Below, in pieces: positions 34,710 through 43,159 of a stretch of 64,000 nt of DNA. The notes beneath the pieces are model-generated. The model ran no database searches. It saw only the letters and a list, made by a program, of their open reading frames with translations, and was not told the origin of the DNA. The first letter of the stretch is position 1; the number at the start of each line of letters is the position of its first letter. Source of the stretch: Bacteroidota bacterium (GTDB lineage: Bacteria > Bacteroidota > Bacteroidia > Chitinophagales > Chitinophagaceae); contig JABDGW010000001.1 of NCBI GenBank assembly GCA_013285855.1, positions 68,424-132,423 of the forward strand, read 5' to 3'. Both the position numbers and the translations under genes were made by a program.

Positions 34710-34745
34710 TTCTTTTCCGCAATATTTGTTCGTATGACTTTTGTG
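34710..34745 (+). repeat. Dispersed repeat family B, copy 2
   Basis: TTCTTTTCCGCAATA is followed by TTTGTTCGTATGACTTTTG, which matches TTTGTTCGTGCGACCTTG of copy 3 with three changes. It follows the lipoprotein gene by 18 bases. Confidence 0.5.
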
Positions 34746-34855
34746 TGCAGATAGCAATACCGGGTTCTAAAAATCTATTTTCAACTGCCGGAAAAGCAGC
34801 AGTAAGAATTTAAATTGAAAGATTACTGCGGCATTATTTTTGCTAAAACCGGCGC

Positions 34856-35704
34856 ATGATTAAACATACCTATCTACCTGCCATTCTGTTTCTATCGGCT
34901 ATCTTATTCTCATGCAAAAAAGATATTGCTGATCAACAAGCTGTAACCAATTCTTCTGTTGAAGATTTTTATACAGAAACTTCTTTACCAGTTCAAACAC
35001 CAGTAAGCTATGATATTAATCCAAATATTGGTGGTTATCTTGAAGCCTTGCCAGCCTCGTATGCAAAGCATAAAGGCAAAAAATATCCTTTAATTATTTT
35101 CCTGCATGGCCAGGGAGAACTTGGAAACGGTACTACAGATCTTTATAAAGTTGCTGACAATGCGATTCCTAAACTTATCCAAAATCATCAGTTCCCGGCA
35201 AACTTTGTGGTTAATAATAAGCCTTCCCAATTTATAGTAATATCACCGCAATTTAAAGCATGGCCACTGTCTGCAGATATAGACGCTGTATTGAATTATG
35301 CCATAGCTAAATACCATATTGATACTATGAAAGTTTACGTTTGCGGGTTAAGCATGGGCGGAGGCGGCACATGGGATTATACTATTGACTACGGCAAAAG
35401 GCTTGCAGCTATTGTACCTATTTCAGGAGCTTCATGGCCAACTACAGATAAGGCTCTTAAAATTGCACAGTCCGGTGTTTGTGTATGGGCATTTCATAAC
35501 CAGGATGATCCAACTGTTCCTTCCTGGTATTCGGTAGATTATGTGAGTTATATTAATAGCAGTACTCCGCGGCTTCCTGCACGATTAACTATTTTCCCGG
35601 TTAGTGGTCATGACGCGTGGACCACAGCTACTGATCCAAATTATAAAGAAAAAGGTAAAAATATTTACCAGTGGATGTTATCAAAGCGCAATACAAATTA
35701 TTAG
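34856..35704 (+). CDS. Lipoprotein esterase of the alpha/beta-hydrolase fold (PHB-depolymerase/phospholipase-like)
   Basis: A lipoprotein signal ends at LFSCKKD (about residue 20). The hydrolase core (about 60-275) shows an oxyanion strand FLHGQGELGNG, the nucleophile elbow CGLSMGGGGTW (Gly-x-Ser-x-Gly), an acid in NQDDPTVP and a histidine in SGHDAW. This is the carbohydrate-esterase/PHB-depolymerase-like group common in Bacteroidota, acting on esters outside the cell or in the periplasm. The substrate is not known. Confidence 0.85.
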   Translation: MIKHTYLPAILFLSAILFSCKKDIADQQAVTNSSVEDFYTETSLPVQTPVSYDINPNIGGYLEALPASYAKHKGKKYPLIIFLHGQGELGNGTTDLYKVADNAIPKLIQNHQFPANFVVNNKPSQFIVISPQFKAWPLSADIDAVLNYAIAKYHIDTMKVYVCGLSMGGGGTWDYTIDYGKRLAAIVPISGASWPTTDKALKIAQSGVCVWAFHNQDDPTVPSWYSVDYVSYINSSTPRLPARLTIFPVSGHDAWTTATDPNYKEKGKNIYQWMLSKRNTNY

Positions 35705-35761
35705 CGCTCTATTTAAAAGATGCTCTGCAGGAGTTTGCATTATAACCAAAGGATTTATTAA

Positions 35762-35794
35762 TTTTCTTTCCGGATGTTTGTTCGTGCGACCTTG
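35762..35794 (+). repeat. Dispersed repeat family B, copy 3
   Basis: TTTTCTTTCCGGATG is followed by TTTGTTCGTGCGACCTTG. It sits in the 96-base convergent spacer between the esterase and the DPP-IV peptidase genes. Confidence 0.5.
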
Positions 35795-35800
35795 TTCAAT

Positions 35801-38155
35801 CTATTTATTTAAAAGATTATCATCAAACAACCTAAGAATGCGTTTGTATTCGTCCGTCCAGCTGCTGGGTTCAATAAAGCCGTGATCTTCTACCGGATAA
35901 ACTGCAAGCTCCCAATTATTTTTCCCAAGCTCAATCAATCGCTGCGTTAAACGAACTGCATCCTGGAAATGCACATTCACATCAATCATACCATGGCAAA
36001 TAAGCAAATGATTTTTTAAACCGGCTGCAAAATTTATAGGCGATGAACGTGCATAAGCAATACTGTCTGTAAAAGGTTCATTCAAAATTGCAGAAGTATA
36101 ATCGTGATCATAATGCGCCCAATCTGTTACAGGCCGCAAAGCTGCGCCTGCTTTAAAAACATCAGGCTGCGTGAAAAGAGCCATCAACGTCATAAAGCCC
36201 CCGTAGCTTCCACCATATATACCAATGCGTGTTGAATCTATGCCAAGATTTTGCACGAGGTAATGTGCTGCATCAACCTCATCGTCTAAATCTTTGCCGC
36301 CCATATACCGGTAAATCCCGGTGCGCCAATCCCGGCCATAACCGGCGCTTCCGCGATAATCAACATCTAAAACTGTATACCCTTTATCAGCCAATAAATT
36401 ATTAAACATCATTTCGCGGAAATAATAACTCCACCAATAATCTTCGTTTTGCAAATAACCTGCACCATGCACAAAAATCACAGCTGCGTTATTTTTTGTT
36501 CCTTGTTTTGGTTCGTAAATGCGTGCATGTACATCAGCGCCGTCTCTTGCTTTGAATGTAAAAATTTTTGTATCGCGCCATGGGTAAGCTTTAAACGAAT
36601 CACTCATAGCTTTACCTGTTATTTGTTGTGGTTTAGCCATTGCCTGTGTTGGTTGCAGATACAATTCCCATGGTTTAATTTGATAAGAATAACGGTAAGC
36701 AATATACTTTTCATCAGGTGATAAAAACATTTCATAGCCGCCGGTTAGCGTGGTTAATTTTATCTTATTACTTCCATCAATATTAATGCGGTAAATATTT
36801 TGTTTGGCAGGATCTTCTTCATTCGTAATAATATAGAAATGTTTTTTGTCTTTACTTAAAATTGCCTTTTGAACTTCATAGTTGCCACTTGTAATTGCAG
36901 TATGTTGATGTGAGTTAAAATCATAAGTGTATAAATGTGAAAACCCGGTTGCCTCGCTCTGAAAATAAAACATGTGGTTGTTAATCCAGTCAATATTTGC
37001 CGGTTCAATCCACCCGATGCCAGGGCCGGCGATCCACGCCTCGTCGTGCTGATGATCTAATAAAGTAAGCTTGCCTTCTGCAGCATTTAACTGCATAATC
37101 CAGCGATCTTTATTATCCGAAGAAAAAATATCAACAATACATTCAGCTCCATCATCATTCCACAGCATATTTTGTACAATTACATTTCTTGTAAGCGTAT
37201 CAGCATCTTTTATTGTTCGCACGTAATCTTTTACATAATCGGGAGTATATTTTATTAAAGGAATTGAATCAGTTGAAACTTTAATAACAGTATCTTTTAA
37301 TTTATCGAAAACATAAAAAGAATGAATGCCATCCGGTCTTCCAACTTTACTGCGTGCATTAATTTCTTTCGTATAGCCATCCTGTGTTACATAAGAAGGC
37401 ACAGCAGTTTCTTTTGCTTCATCATTTTTTTCATAGAGGCTATAAGATATAAACCGGCCATCAGGGCTAATAGTTAAGTTCTGCAATTCCTTATTATTAA
37501 TATAAATAGCACGGAGACCTTTTTCTTCTTTATTGCTGTCAAGAAATTTTTTTGCGGCATCAGCCTTGTCTTTTCTTTTTTTAATTACTGCTGATGTTTG
37601 CAAAGCTTCGTCATTCAGCCACTTTTGCTGTGGTGATAAGATTTCTTTTTCTGCCGGTGCAACTCTTTTTTCAAAGTGTGTTAATTGCTCTGTTTTTCCA
37701 GTTGCATTATTCCAGGCATACAGATCATCATTCAATTGATAAACTATAATATTCTCCTCTTTTAAAAAAATAGGATTTGCTTCTTCATCAGCAGTTTGCG
37801 TAATGCGCAGCAAATTTTTCGTTGCTGTTGTAAGCAAATACACATCACCATTATGTATAAATACAATCTTTGTTTTTGATGCATTATATTTCCCGTTTGA
37901 AATATCTTTTGCAAGTTTTGCATCAATAAATGAAGATTTTAAAATTTTATTATCCGGTAATTGATAGCTGTATAATGAATCGCTGATGCCTTTGTCCGGG
38001 TTCCATTTAAAAAAAATTGATCTGCTGTCATAGTTCCAAAAAATCTCTGATGGAGATGTTCCAACCCATTGAGGATCTTGCATAATCTGCTCAACGCTAA
38101 GCTGGGCTTGGGAAAAAAAAGGGGTAAGAAGTAACAGAAAAAGAAATTTTTTCAT
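35801..38155 (-). CDS. S9 family dipeptidyl-peptidase IV-like serine peptidase
   Basis: A signal peptide (1-17, FFSQA) is followed by an eight-bladed DPP-IV N-terminal propeller (about 40-500) and a C-terminal alpha/beta-hydrolase domain (about 530-784). The nucleophile is in IGIYGGSYGGFM, the Asp in HGMIDVNVHFQ and the His in VEDHGFI. The usual double-Glu motif for N-terminal amine binding is not obvious. Such enzymes release dipeptides from oligopeptides in the periplasm. The gene is single, convergent with the esterase. Confidence 0.92.
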   Translation of the reverse strand: MKKFLFLLLLTPFFSQAQLSVEQIMQDPQWVGTSPSEIFWNYDSRSIFFKWNPDKGISDSLYSYQLPDNKILKSSFIDAKLAKDISNGKYNASKTKIVFIHNGDVYLLTTATKNLLRITQTADEEANPIFLKEENIIVYQLNDDLYAWNNATGKTEQLTHFEKRVAPAEKEILSPQQKWLNDEALQTSAVIKKRKDKADAAKKFLDSNKEEKGLRAIYINNKELQNLTISPDGRFISYSLYEKNDEAKETAVPSYVTQDGYTKEINARSKVGRPDGIHSFYVFDKLKDTVIKVSTDSIPLIKYTPDYVKDYVRTIKDADTLTRNVIVQNMLWNDDGAECIVDIFSSDNKDRWIMQLNAAEGKLTLLDHQHDEAWIAGPGIGWIEPANIDWINNHMFYFQSEATGFSHLYTYDFNSHQHTAITSGNYEVQKAILSKDKKHFYIITNEEDPAKQNIYRINIDGSNKIKLTTLTGGYEMFLSPDEKYIAYRYSYQIKPWELYLQPTQAMAKPQQITGKAMSDSFKAYPWRDTKIFTFKARDGADVHARIYEPKQGTKNNAAVIFVHGAGYLQNEDYWWSYYFREMMFNNLLADKGYTVLDVDYRGSAGYGRDWRTGIYRYMGGKDLDDEVDAAHYLVQNLGIDSTRIGIYGGSYGGFMTLMALFTQPDVFKAGAALRPVTDWAHYDHDYTSAILNEPFTDSIAYARSSPINFAAGLKNHLLICHGMIDVNVHFQDAVRLTQRLIELGKNNWELAVYPVEDHGFIEPSSWTDEYKRILRLFDDNLLNK

Positions 38156-38304
38156 TTTTTTGTATTAAAAATAACAAATCAACGTTTTTATGTCAATCAA
38201 TGGTCAAATTTCCTGTTCAGTAAACAAAAAAAGCCAGATACCAAAAATTTTATTTTTCCATGTTATAAAGAATAGCGTAATTTGACAATCCAATACGAAA
38301 TCCT

Positions 38305-38715
38305 ATGTACAGAGCCAAAGTAAATGTCCTCTTAATTGATGATGATGCCATCTATCAATTTGTATCCTGTAAAACGCTTGAGGCAACAGGTCACGCTAAT
38401 AAAATAAAGGTTTGCTCAAATGGTGAGGAAGCATATCGTTTTCTTGAAGAAAATATGGATAACGCTGATGAGTTGCCTGATGTAATTCTGCTTGACGTGA
38501 ACATGCCTGTGATGAATGGCTGGCAATTTTTAGATGCTTATCAGTCTTTAAAGCCAAATCTTTCAAAAGAAATTCACATTTTTCTTGTAACCTCATCTAT
38601 GAACGATCAGGACAAGGAATATTCAAAGCGTTATAATTGCGTGCAGGATTATATAGTTAAGCCGCTTGCAAGAGAGAAAATTTCAGAAATACTTTCTCAT
38701 ACTGTGCCGGCTTAA
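38305..38715 (+). CDS. Stand-alone response regulator receiver protein
   Basis: The 136-residue protein is one CheY-like domain: acidic pocket Asp12/Asp13, phospho-acceptor Asp64 in ILLDVNMPVMNG, a Thr/Ser switch in LVTSS (about 95) and Lys119 in YIVKP. No output domain is present. Such receivers in Bacteroidota usually pair with a distant histidine kinase. None is near. The gene is divergent from the DPP-IV gene. Confidence 0.92.
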   Translation: MYRAKVNVLLIDDDAIYQFVSCKTLEATGHANKIKVCSNGEEAYRFLEENMDNADELPDVILLDVNMPVMNGWQFLDAYQSLKPNLSKEIHIFLVTSSMNDQDKEYSKRYNCVQDYIVKPLAREKISEILSHTVPA

Positions 38716-38813
38716 AATTTAAGCACAAACAATTCACATTTCTGCAATCCTGCATTTACAAGTAATAGTTAACTGTGGGCATGTAAACATTTTGCTTTAG
38801 GTTTGCCTTAGCT

Positions 38814-38862
38814 GCAGGTAAGCAGCTGAAATATATCTTATTCAGCCGTTCTGCTTATCTGC
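38814..38862 (+). other. Long stem-loop between the receiver gene and dnaN
   Basis: GCAGGTAAGCAG (38814-38825) pairs with CTGCTTATCTGC (38851-38862) over 12 bp with one G-T pair. CTGAA (38826-38830) then pairs with TTCAG (38841-38845) across a ten-base loop. No T-run follows, so it is not a standard terminator. It lies 29 bases before the dnaN ATG. Confidence 0.45.
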
Positions 38863-38891
38863 CTGCATAAAATCTAAATAAAGTTTACATA

Positions 38892-40007
38892 ATGAAATTC
38901 ATTGTTTCTTCTTCCGCTTTATTGAAGCATTTACAACAAATAAATGGTGTTATAAATGCAAACACAGTATTGCCAATTCTTGAAGATTTCTTGTTTGAAA
39001 TTGAAGATAAAAAATTAACAGTTGTTGCCACTGATCTTGAAACAGTAATGGGCGTGCAGATGGATGTGGAAAGTAAAACGAACGGAAAGATTTGCATACC
39101 TGCCCGTATATTAATTGATTCGTTGAAAAATATTTCTGACCAACCGCTTACATTCAACATTGATAAAAATTTTGCTGTTGAAATTACCAGCGATAATGGC
39201 AAGTATAAAGTAATGGGCGAAAATCCCGACAACTTTCCCAAAGCGCCGGTGGCTGATGATGCCAATAATTTTACAGTAACCAGCAGCGCATTGCTTAATG
39301 GTATAAACAAAACTTTATTTGCAGTAAGCAGTGATGATTTGCGGCCTGCTATGACAGGTATATATTTTGAGCTCTCCAAAAATGCCTTGCAGTTTGTAGC
39401 AACAGATGCGCATCGGCTAGTACGTTATAAAAGAACAGACGCAACAAATGCAAAAACAGATAATTTCATCGTTCCAAAAAAACCTTTAAGCTTATTAAAA
39501 AATACTTTGCCTGATAATGATGAGGAAATTACCATTAGCTATAACAGCAATCATTTTTTTGTTACACATGGCGAAACACGTTTAAGCTGCCGCTTAATTG
39601 ATGCGCGTTTTCCTGATTATAAAGTTGTTATTCCCGCAGATAATCCATATAAGCTTACAGTAAAGCGCAGCGATTTTCAAAGTGCATTGCGCCGTATAAA
39701 TATCTTCAGCAATAAAAGCACTAACCAGGTTGTGCTAAGTATAAATGGAAGTGAATTGCAACTCGCAGCACAGGATGTTGATTTTAGTTCAGAAGGTAAT
39801 GAACGCATGAACTGCGAATATGATGGTGAAGATTTGCAGATTGCGTTTAATGCAAAATTTTTGATTGAGTTATTAAATGCTTCAGATAGTGAAGATGTGG
39901 TGATTGAATTGTCAACTCCAAATAAAGCAGGCATTATAAAACCAACCGAACAAACTGAAAACGAAGATCTCCTTATGTTGGTAATGCCTTTAATGCTGAA
40001 TACATAG
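38892..40007 (+). CDS. dnaN: DNA polymerase III beta subunit (sliding clamp)
   Basis: The 371-residue length and three repeated clamp domains (about 1-120, 125-245, 247-371) identify DnaN. Typical blocks are PILEDFLFE near residue 27, RPAMTGIYFE near 155 and ATDAHRLV near 174, with the conserved end LMLVMPLMLNT. The dimeric ring tethers the replicative polymerase and repair proteins to DNA. dnaN is usually near dnaA; here it is not, which is common in this phylum. A stem-loop precedes the start. Confidence 0.96.
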   Translation: MKFIVSSSALLKHLQQINGVINANTVLPILEDFLFEIEDKKLTVVATDLETVMGVQMDVESKTNGKICIPARILIDSLKNISDQPLTFNIDKNFAVEITSDNGKYKVMGENPDNFPKAPVADDANNFTVTSSALLNGINKTLFAVSSDDLRPAMTGIYFELSKNALQFVATDAHRLVRYKRTDATNAKTDNFIVPKKPLSLLKNTLPDNDEEITISYNSNHFFVTHGETRLSCRLIDARFPDYKVVIPADNPYKLTVKRSDFQSALRRINIFSNKSTNQVVLSINGSELQLAAQDVDFSSEGNERMNCEYDGEDLQIAFNAKFLIELLNASDSEDVVIELSTPNKAGIIKPTEQTENEDLLMLVMPLMLNT

Positions 40008-40009
40008 AG

Positions 40010-40046
40010 AAGTCTGAAAGACAAGTTTAATCTTTCGGACTTTTTA
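40010..40046. terminator. Terminator between dnaN and the GNAT gene
   Basis: AAGTCTGAAAG (40010-40020) pairs with CTTTCGGACTT (40032-40042), one G-T pair, followed by TTTT. A second perfect complement, CTTTCAGACTT, lies at 40100-40110 beside the GNAT stop codon, so the left arm has two possible partners. Confidence 0.75.
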
Positions 40047-40108
40047 TTTGCTGAAAATAAAATAAAGATTAAATTATCTCTACAACTAAGTTTCTATTTC
40101 TTTCAGAC

Positions 40109-40582
40109 TTACTGACTTCCGCTCTTTCCCGGCTTTTTATAAACATCAGGATTATGCCGCATCATAAAACGATAGATGTAATCATCAGGAGGTTTTATCC
40201 ATCCTAATTGTTTATACAATTCATGCGCATCCTTTGTAGTTAACAGCCACCTTCGTAAATTTTGCAATTCAGGATGTGATTGAATTATTTTCATTAACCA
40301 TTTGGATAATCCTTTGCCACGATGTTCTTTCAAAATAAAAACATCGGCGAGATAAGCAAACGTTGCTTTATCTGTTATCAATCTTGCAAAACCAATTTGT
40401 GCGTTATTATAAAACAAGCCAAAGCATAAAGAATTAGCAATTGCTTTTTCAACAACATGTTTTGGAATTCCGTTTGCCCAGTAAGATTCTTCAGCAAGAA
40501 ATTGATGTATAACATTAACATCAAGTTTTGAATTATCTGTAGTGATGAAATATTTTTTATCACTCACTTCATATACTTGCAT
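40109..40582 (-). CDS. GNAT-family N-acetyltransferase
   Basis: The ATG at 40582 gives 157 residues; a longer frame begins only at TTG 40621. The acetyl-CoA loop is visible as VFILKEHRGKGLSKWLM (R-G-x-G-L/K form, about residue 85), preceded by the YLADV strand. The end, YIYRFMMRHNPDVY, is shared with a group of small GNAT enzymes. The acceptor is unknown. It overlaps the end of the rluE-like gene by 14 bases, so the two are cotranscribed. Confidence 0.88.
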   Translation of the reverse strand: MQVYEVSDKKYFITTDNSKLDVNVIHQFLAEESYWANGIPKHVVEKAIANSLCFGLFYNNAQIGFARLITDKATFAYLADVFILKEHRGKGLSKWLMKIIQSHPELQNLRRWLLTTKDAHELYKQLGWIKPPDDYIYRFMMRHNPDVYKKPGKSGSQ

Positions 40583-41162
40583 GAAACAATTTTTTATAAA
40601 TTGATTTTTGTGAGAGCTCAATCATAGTTCCTGGTTTCATTTCATTCAATTTAATATCTTCTATGCGATAACGTATCAAACGCAATGTTGGAAAACCAAC
40701 ATGAGCTGTCATTTTTCTTACCTGCCTGTTCTTGCCTTCTTTCAAAATTATTTTTATCCATGATGTTGGAACAGATGCACGGTAACGCACCGGTGGATCA
40801 CGTTCTTCAACAGCAGGTGCTTCATTAAATATTTGCACAACAGTTGATTTTGTATGATGCAACATACCTTTAATATTCAGCTGTAATCCTTGCTGCATCT
40901 GCATTACAGCTTCTTCAGTAATTTCCCCTTCAACCTGTACCCAGTATTCTCTTTCATGTTCAAACAGCGGATTTAATAACTGATGATTGAGTTTTGCATC
41001 ATTCGTTAATATCAATAATCCTTCGCTGTCTTCATCTAATCTTCCAACAGGATAAATATTTTTCGGAACAGAAAAAAAATCTGCAAGTGTTGTTTTATTT
41101 AATGCAGAAGTAAACTGAGACAAAGTTTTATATGGCTTATATACTATGAAATAACGAAACAT
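40569..41162 (-). CDS. rluE: 23S rRNA pseudouridine synthase, RluE type
   Basis: This 197-residue protein lacks an S4 domain, as RluE does. The catalytic block is VGRLDEDSEGLLILTND (Asp in G-R-L-D), and the second conserved block is EGKNRQVRKMTAHVGFPTLRL. It should convert a uridine of 23S rRNA (position 2457 in E. coli numbering) to pseudouridine. The E subfamily is inferred from length and motif wording. Its leader contains a terminator-like hairpin (see 41169-41240). Confidence 0.88.
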   Translation of the reverse strand: MFRYFIVYKPYKTLSQFTSALNKTTLADFFSVPKNIYPVGRLDEDSEGLLILTNDAKLNHQLLNPLFEHEREYWVQVEGEITEEAVMQMQQGLQLNIKGMLHHTKSTVVQIFNEAPAVEERDPPVRYRASVPTSWIKIILKEGKNRQVRKMTAHVGFPTLRLIRYRIEDIKLNEMKPGTMIELSQKSIYKKLFHASI

Positions 41163-41168
41163 AAATTC

Positions 41169-41240
41169 AAAAAAAAATCCCGCAGATGCGGGACTTTGTA
41201 TATATATGGGTTAGTAAGTAAGTGGGAAAATAAATTTCCC
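41169..41240 (-). ncRNA. Possible attenuator or small RNA before rluE
   Basis: Reading leftwards, GGGAAA/TTTCCC (41235-41240 with 41224-41229) forms a first hairpin, then TCCCGC/GCGGGA (41178-41193, 4-base loop) forms a second, directly followed by nine T (41169-41177 on this strand). This is an intrinsic terminator placed about 7 bases before the rluE start codon. A promoter-like pair precedes it. It could be an attenuator or end a 65-70 nt RNA. Confidence 0.45.
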
Positions 41241-41244
41241 GACA

Positions 41245-41276
41245 CAATATTAGAAATAGTTTTTACTTACACAAAA
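41245..41276 (-). promoter_or_regulatory. Promoter-like boxes for the rluE leader
   Basis: On the minus strand TTTTG (41272-41276), 19 bases, then TAATATTG (41245-41252) is one base from the consensus TAnnTTTG. The transcript would start near 41240. Confidence 0.4.
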
Positions 41277-41425
41277 AAAAATGCAAACAATTTTATTCAC
41301 AATTTTTTTTTTGGATGTGCATTGCACTGCATAAAAACAAAAATGAAATTTTAAAAGCGCAAAATTTCATTGCTTAAAATCAACTTATAAATCTTTAATG
41401 ATGCTTCACCGCACAAACAACAACC

Positions 41426-41433
41426 TAACTTTG
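41426..41433 (+). promoter_or_regulatory. -7 box of the lpxD promoter
   Basis: TAACTTTG is an exact match to TAnnTTTG, 19 bases before the ATG at 41453. No good -33 box was seen. Confidence 0.5.
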
Positions 41434-41452
41434 TTGCTCTAAATTTTTTTAC

Positions 41453-42412
41453 ATGAAGTTTCCCCAACCTGTTTCTATACAATGGATCGCAGAATTAATA
41501 AACGCTGAAACTATTGGCAGCACTGCATCTCAGGCTTATGGCATAAATGAGATACATAAAGTGGAAGAAGGTGATCTGTGTTTTGTGGATCATCCAAAAT
41601 ATTATGATACCTGTTTGAACAGTGCAGCAACACACATTATCATCAACACAAAAGATGTTAGCATACCTGAAGGAAAAAATTTACTTATTGCTGCCGAACC
41701 GTTTGAAGCATATTTAAAAATTGTAAATCACTTCCGGCCTTTTCATGCAACAAAAAATTTACAAAACGAAAATGCAGTGATTGGAGAAGGCACTGTTATT
41801 ATGCCTAATGTTTTTATTGGAGTTGATGTAAAGATTGGTAATAACTGCATTATTCATCCAAATGTTTCATTAATGGATTACACAGAGATCGGTAATAACG
41901 TTATCATTCAATCAGGAACTGTAATCGGTAGTGATGCATTTTATTACAACACAAAAAAAGCCCGTGAAGTATGGTATAAAAAAATGCAGAGTTGCGGTAA
42001 TGTAATTATTGAAGACAATGTGGAGATTGGCGCCAACTGTACAATTGATCGCGGCGTTACAGCATCAACAAGAATTGGTAAGGGAACAAAGATGGATAAT
42101 CTTGTGCATATTGGTCATGATACAAATGTTGGACGCAATTGTTTGTTTGCCGGGCAGGTTGGTATTGCAGGTGCTACGATAATTGAAGATGGTGTTACGT
42201 TGTGGGGACAGGTTGGCGTAAGTAAAACATTAACCATTGGCGAGAATGCAATTGTATATGCCCAAAGCGGTGTGCCTTATACATTAGAAAGTAATAAAAC
42301 TTATTTTGGTTCACCTGCAATAAATGCCAACGAAAAAAAGAAAGAACTTATCTGGCTTAAACGTATTCCGGAAATGTGGGAGAAATTGAAACAGCTTACA
42401 AATGAAAAATAA
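41453..42412 (+). CDS. lpxD: UDP-3-O-acylglucosamine N-acyltransferase (LpxD-like)
   Basis: The N-terminal uridine-binding-like domain (about 1-100) is followed by a left-handed beta-helix of hexapeptide repeats (about 105-265) and a helical end. The stretch [20 protein letters not shown] contains the His that corresponds to the LpxD catalytic base. The 319 residues are slightly short for LpxD. LpxD adds the N-linked acyl chain in lipid A synthesis. Here it stands alone, away from lpxA/lpxC/fabZ, so it could be a second paralogue, which many Bacteroidota have. Family is secure, exact role is less so. Confidence 0.85.
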   Translation: MKFPQPVSIQWIAELINAETIGSTASQAYGINEIHKVEEGDLCFVDHPKYYDTCLNSAATHIIINTKDVSIPEGKNLLIAAEPFEAYLKIVNHFRPFHATKNLQNENAVIGEGTVIMPNVFIGVDVKIGNNCIIHPNVSLMDYTEIGNNVIIQSGTVIGSDAFYYNTKKAREVWYKKMQSCGNVIIEDNVEIGANCTIDRGVTASTRIGKGTKMDNLVHIGHDTNVGRNCLFAGQVGIAGATIIEDGVTLWGQVGVSKTLTIGENAIVYAQSGVPYTLESNKTYFGSPAINANEKKKELIWLKRIPEMWEKLKQLTNEK

Positions 42413-42510
42413 AGTCAATAATATTAGTGCCTTAGTGCCAGTATAGTTTTAACTAATATATAATCATTGAAGGAGAACTGATGCACAACGAAAAAATAAA
42501 AATTAATCAT

Positions 42511-42639
42511 TCAGATTTCTTCCAGCAATGAATTTTCTGCATCATTATAAAATACAAGTTCAATGGCCTTTTTTATTGGCGATGCATTATGGGGGTTTAC
42601 AATATGAGCGGAATATTCAGGCTTTAGATATTTTTTTAA
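42511..42639 (-). pseudogene. 42-codon protein-like frame overlapping the 3' end of the methyltransferase gene
   Basis: On the minus strand, in the frame one base away from the methyltransferase, a 42-codon stretch continues past that gene's stop and reads YLKPEYSAHIVNPHNASPIK, then KAIELVFYNDAENSLLEEI. The two frames meet at a run of seven A. A one-base slip there would fuse it to the methyltransferase. Alternatively it is the tail of a decayed gene. The family was not recognised. The rest of the spacer 42413-42510 is empty. Confidence 0.4.
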
Positions 42640-43141
42640 TCAATGCTGAGTAAATAATTCCATTGTAACGCGATGGAATTTCCTGCAGCTTTTCTGCTAT
42701 GCAATTGTATTGCGTAAAAAATTTTTGCAATTGATTAAAGCTGATTGGATAGGGCACCCAAAAATTTGAAATATCCGTATCATATTCAATCATTATAAAA
42801 TAACCATTAGCATCAAGACAACCGGAAGCCTTATTAATGAATGTGATTTTATCTTTTACAAAATGAAAAGAGTTTGCCATCATTATACCTGAAAGATTAT
42901 TAAATGGCAATTCATCACTTATAAAATTCAGTGCAGTTTTTTTAAGCTCAATGCCACTTTTTACCGAAACCTTGTTTAATGAAAGTTTATTCTTATCAAC
43001 AGCATAAATTATGCTTTGCTCAGCTATTATTTGTGAAAGCGCATTTGTAAATAAACCGGTGCCGCAACCTAAATCTGCCCAAATAGATTTTTGCTGTGAG
43101 GTTGGATGTTGTATAAGATTAACAGCCTGCGAAAGCAGCAT
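42617..43141 (-). CDS. Class I SAM-dependent methyltransferase
   Basis: The 174-residue protein begins with WADLGCGTGLFTNAL (about 21-35), the glycine-rich SAM loop, followed by an acidic strand end YAVDKN (about 46) and a fourth-strand IMMANSFHF block (about 87). The end IPSRYNGIIYSALIKK is usual for a small Bacteroidota methyltransferase group. The substrate is unknown. It follows the epimerase gene after 18 bases in the same direction. Confidence 0.82.
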   Translation of the reverse strand: MLLSQAVNLIQHPTSQQKSIWADLGCGTGLFTNALSQIIAEQSIIYAVDKNKLSLNKVSVKSGIELKKTALNFISDELPFNNLSGIMMANSFHFVKDKITFINKASGCLDANGYFIMIEYDTDISNFWVPYPISFNQLQKFFTQYNCIAEKLQEIPSRYNGIIYSALIKKISKA

Positions 43142-43159
43142 AATATTAATATAACAGGT

